Shown here one piece after another: positions 6,641-6,954 of a stretch of DNA of 6,954 nt. The notes beneath the pieces were generated by a model. That model had not been told where the DNA came from and made no database searches. It worked only from the letters and a program-made list of their open reading frames with translations. This DNA is from Panacagrimonas sp. (lineage in GTDB: Bacteria; Pseudomonadota; Gammaproteobacteria; Nevskiales; Nevskiaceae): the NCBI GenBank assembly GCA_021773655.1, contig JAJFJX010000182.1, positions 1 to 6,954 of the forward strand, given 5' to 3'. The first letter of the stretch is position 1; each line of letters opens with the position of its first letter. The position numbers and the translations under genes are program-made.

Positions 6641-6954
6641 GCACGCGCAGGCGCCGTGAAGTGGAAGTGTTCGGCCTGTCCTTCCTGGACGTGATCTCCT
6701 GCGGATTCGGCGCCATCGTGCTGCTGCTGCTGCTGAGCAAGTCGGCCGAGCCCAGCATCCGCGAGCAGACCACCGAGGAACTGATCAGTCGCGAGGCGCA
6801 ACTACGGCAGATTGCCGAACAGACCTCCGGCCGCAGCCGGGCGCTGGCCGACGAGGTCGCCGCCACACGCGAGGCGCTGGAGGCCTCGCAGAAGACCCTG
6901 GCAGCGCTGCGCGTGCAGTCCGATTCGCTGCGCCGCAAGACCCACGAGACCCGC
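6637..6954 (+). CDS. Second membrane-anchored coiled-coil protein (3' end missing)
   Basis: A new gene opens at ATG 6637, overlapping the previous stop (ATGA), and runs off the window after 106 codons. It has a basic start (MSTRRRREVE), a membrane helix at about 12-33 with Asp18 and Cys22 in the same VFGLSFLDVISCGFGA block as its neighbour, then LLLLL. From about residue 45 onward it is a charged Glu/Gln/Ala/Arg coiled coil without proline. It is clearly a paralogue of the upstream gene in its anchor, but the N-terminal tail and coiled coil differ, so it is not a simple repeat. The C-terminal domain lies outside the window; a VWA domain is a reasonable guess but unseen. Two B-like paralogues suggest a heteromeric pair inside a MotA-like ring, by analogy with the two B subunits of known stators. 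Confidence 0.85.
   Translation, partial: MSTRRRREVEVFGLSFLDVISCGFGAIVLLLLLSKSAEPSIREQTTEELISREAQLRQIAEQTSGRSRALADEVAATREALEASQKTLAALRVQSDSLRRKTHETR
6667..6726 (+). other. Anchor-coding segment, second copy
   Basis: This is the counterpart of 5585-5644, with the 23-base identical core at 6682-6704. Similarity fades on both sides, so only the anchor is shared at base level. Confidence 0.85.

Noticed and set aside
3413..6954. Assignment as a Zorya defence system
   Set aside because: The A-subunit family is shared, but no OmpA-like ZorB and no ZorC, ZorD or ZorE-type gene is visible. A defence role cannot be supported from this window.

Overview
This is a very GC-rich, fully coding window on the + strand. 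Its codon use, tight stop/start overlaps and protein types suggest a proteobacterium, most likely a gammaproteobacterium of the Xanthomonadales/Chromatiales kind. No marker gene is present, so the taxonomy is an inference. There are no RNA genes, mobile elements or CRISPR arrays, and no non-coding stretch is longer than 16 bases.

The layout is one compact operon-like run of seven genes. (1) The 3' part of a TPR-like repeat protein with a C-terminal beta-rich domain, 1-1071. (2) A single-pass membrane protein with a large outer part made of PEGA-type repeats followed by a formylglycine-generating-enzyme (FGE)-sulfatase/SUMF1-like domain, 1068-3152. (3) A small secreted proline-rich protein, 3149-3406. 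(4) A four-helix MotA/TolQ/ExbB-family ion-channel subunit, 3413-4219. (5) A cytoplasmic protein that reads as a degenerate actin/Hsp70-fold protein with an FHA-like tail, 4216-5541. (6) A protein with an N-terminal membrane anchor, coiled coil and von Willebrand A (VWA) domain, 5558-6640. (7) The start of a second protein with the same anchor and coiled coil, 6637-6954, cut by the window end. Four of the six junctions overlap by 4 bases and the other two gaps are 6 and 16 bases, so translation is probably coupled.

The main hypothesis is that the run encodes an undescribed or poorly described trans-envelope machine. The MotA-like protein would be the A subunit of a proton- or sodium-driven stator. 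The two anchor proteins look like B subunits: each has a short basic N-terminus and one transmembrane helix with a buried Asp in an identical 16-residue block, then a coiled coil. The Asp sits where MotB, ExbD, TolR and ZorB carry their ion-binding Asp, but here the outer domain is a VWA domain rather than an OmpA-like peptidoglycan-binding domain. The PEGA/FGE-like protein and the small secreted protein would be outer partners, and the actin/Hsp70-like protein with FHA-like tail a cytoplasmic partner. The FGE-like domain lacks the catalytic cysteine pair and the Hsp70-like protein lacks recognisable phosphate-binding glycines, so both look like binding or scaffold modules. This is inferred from sequence reading only; no search or structure prediction was run.
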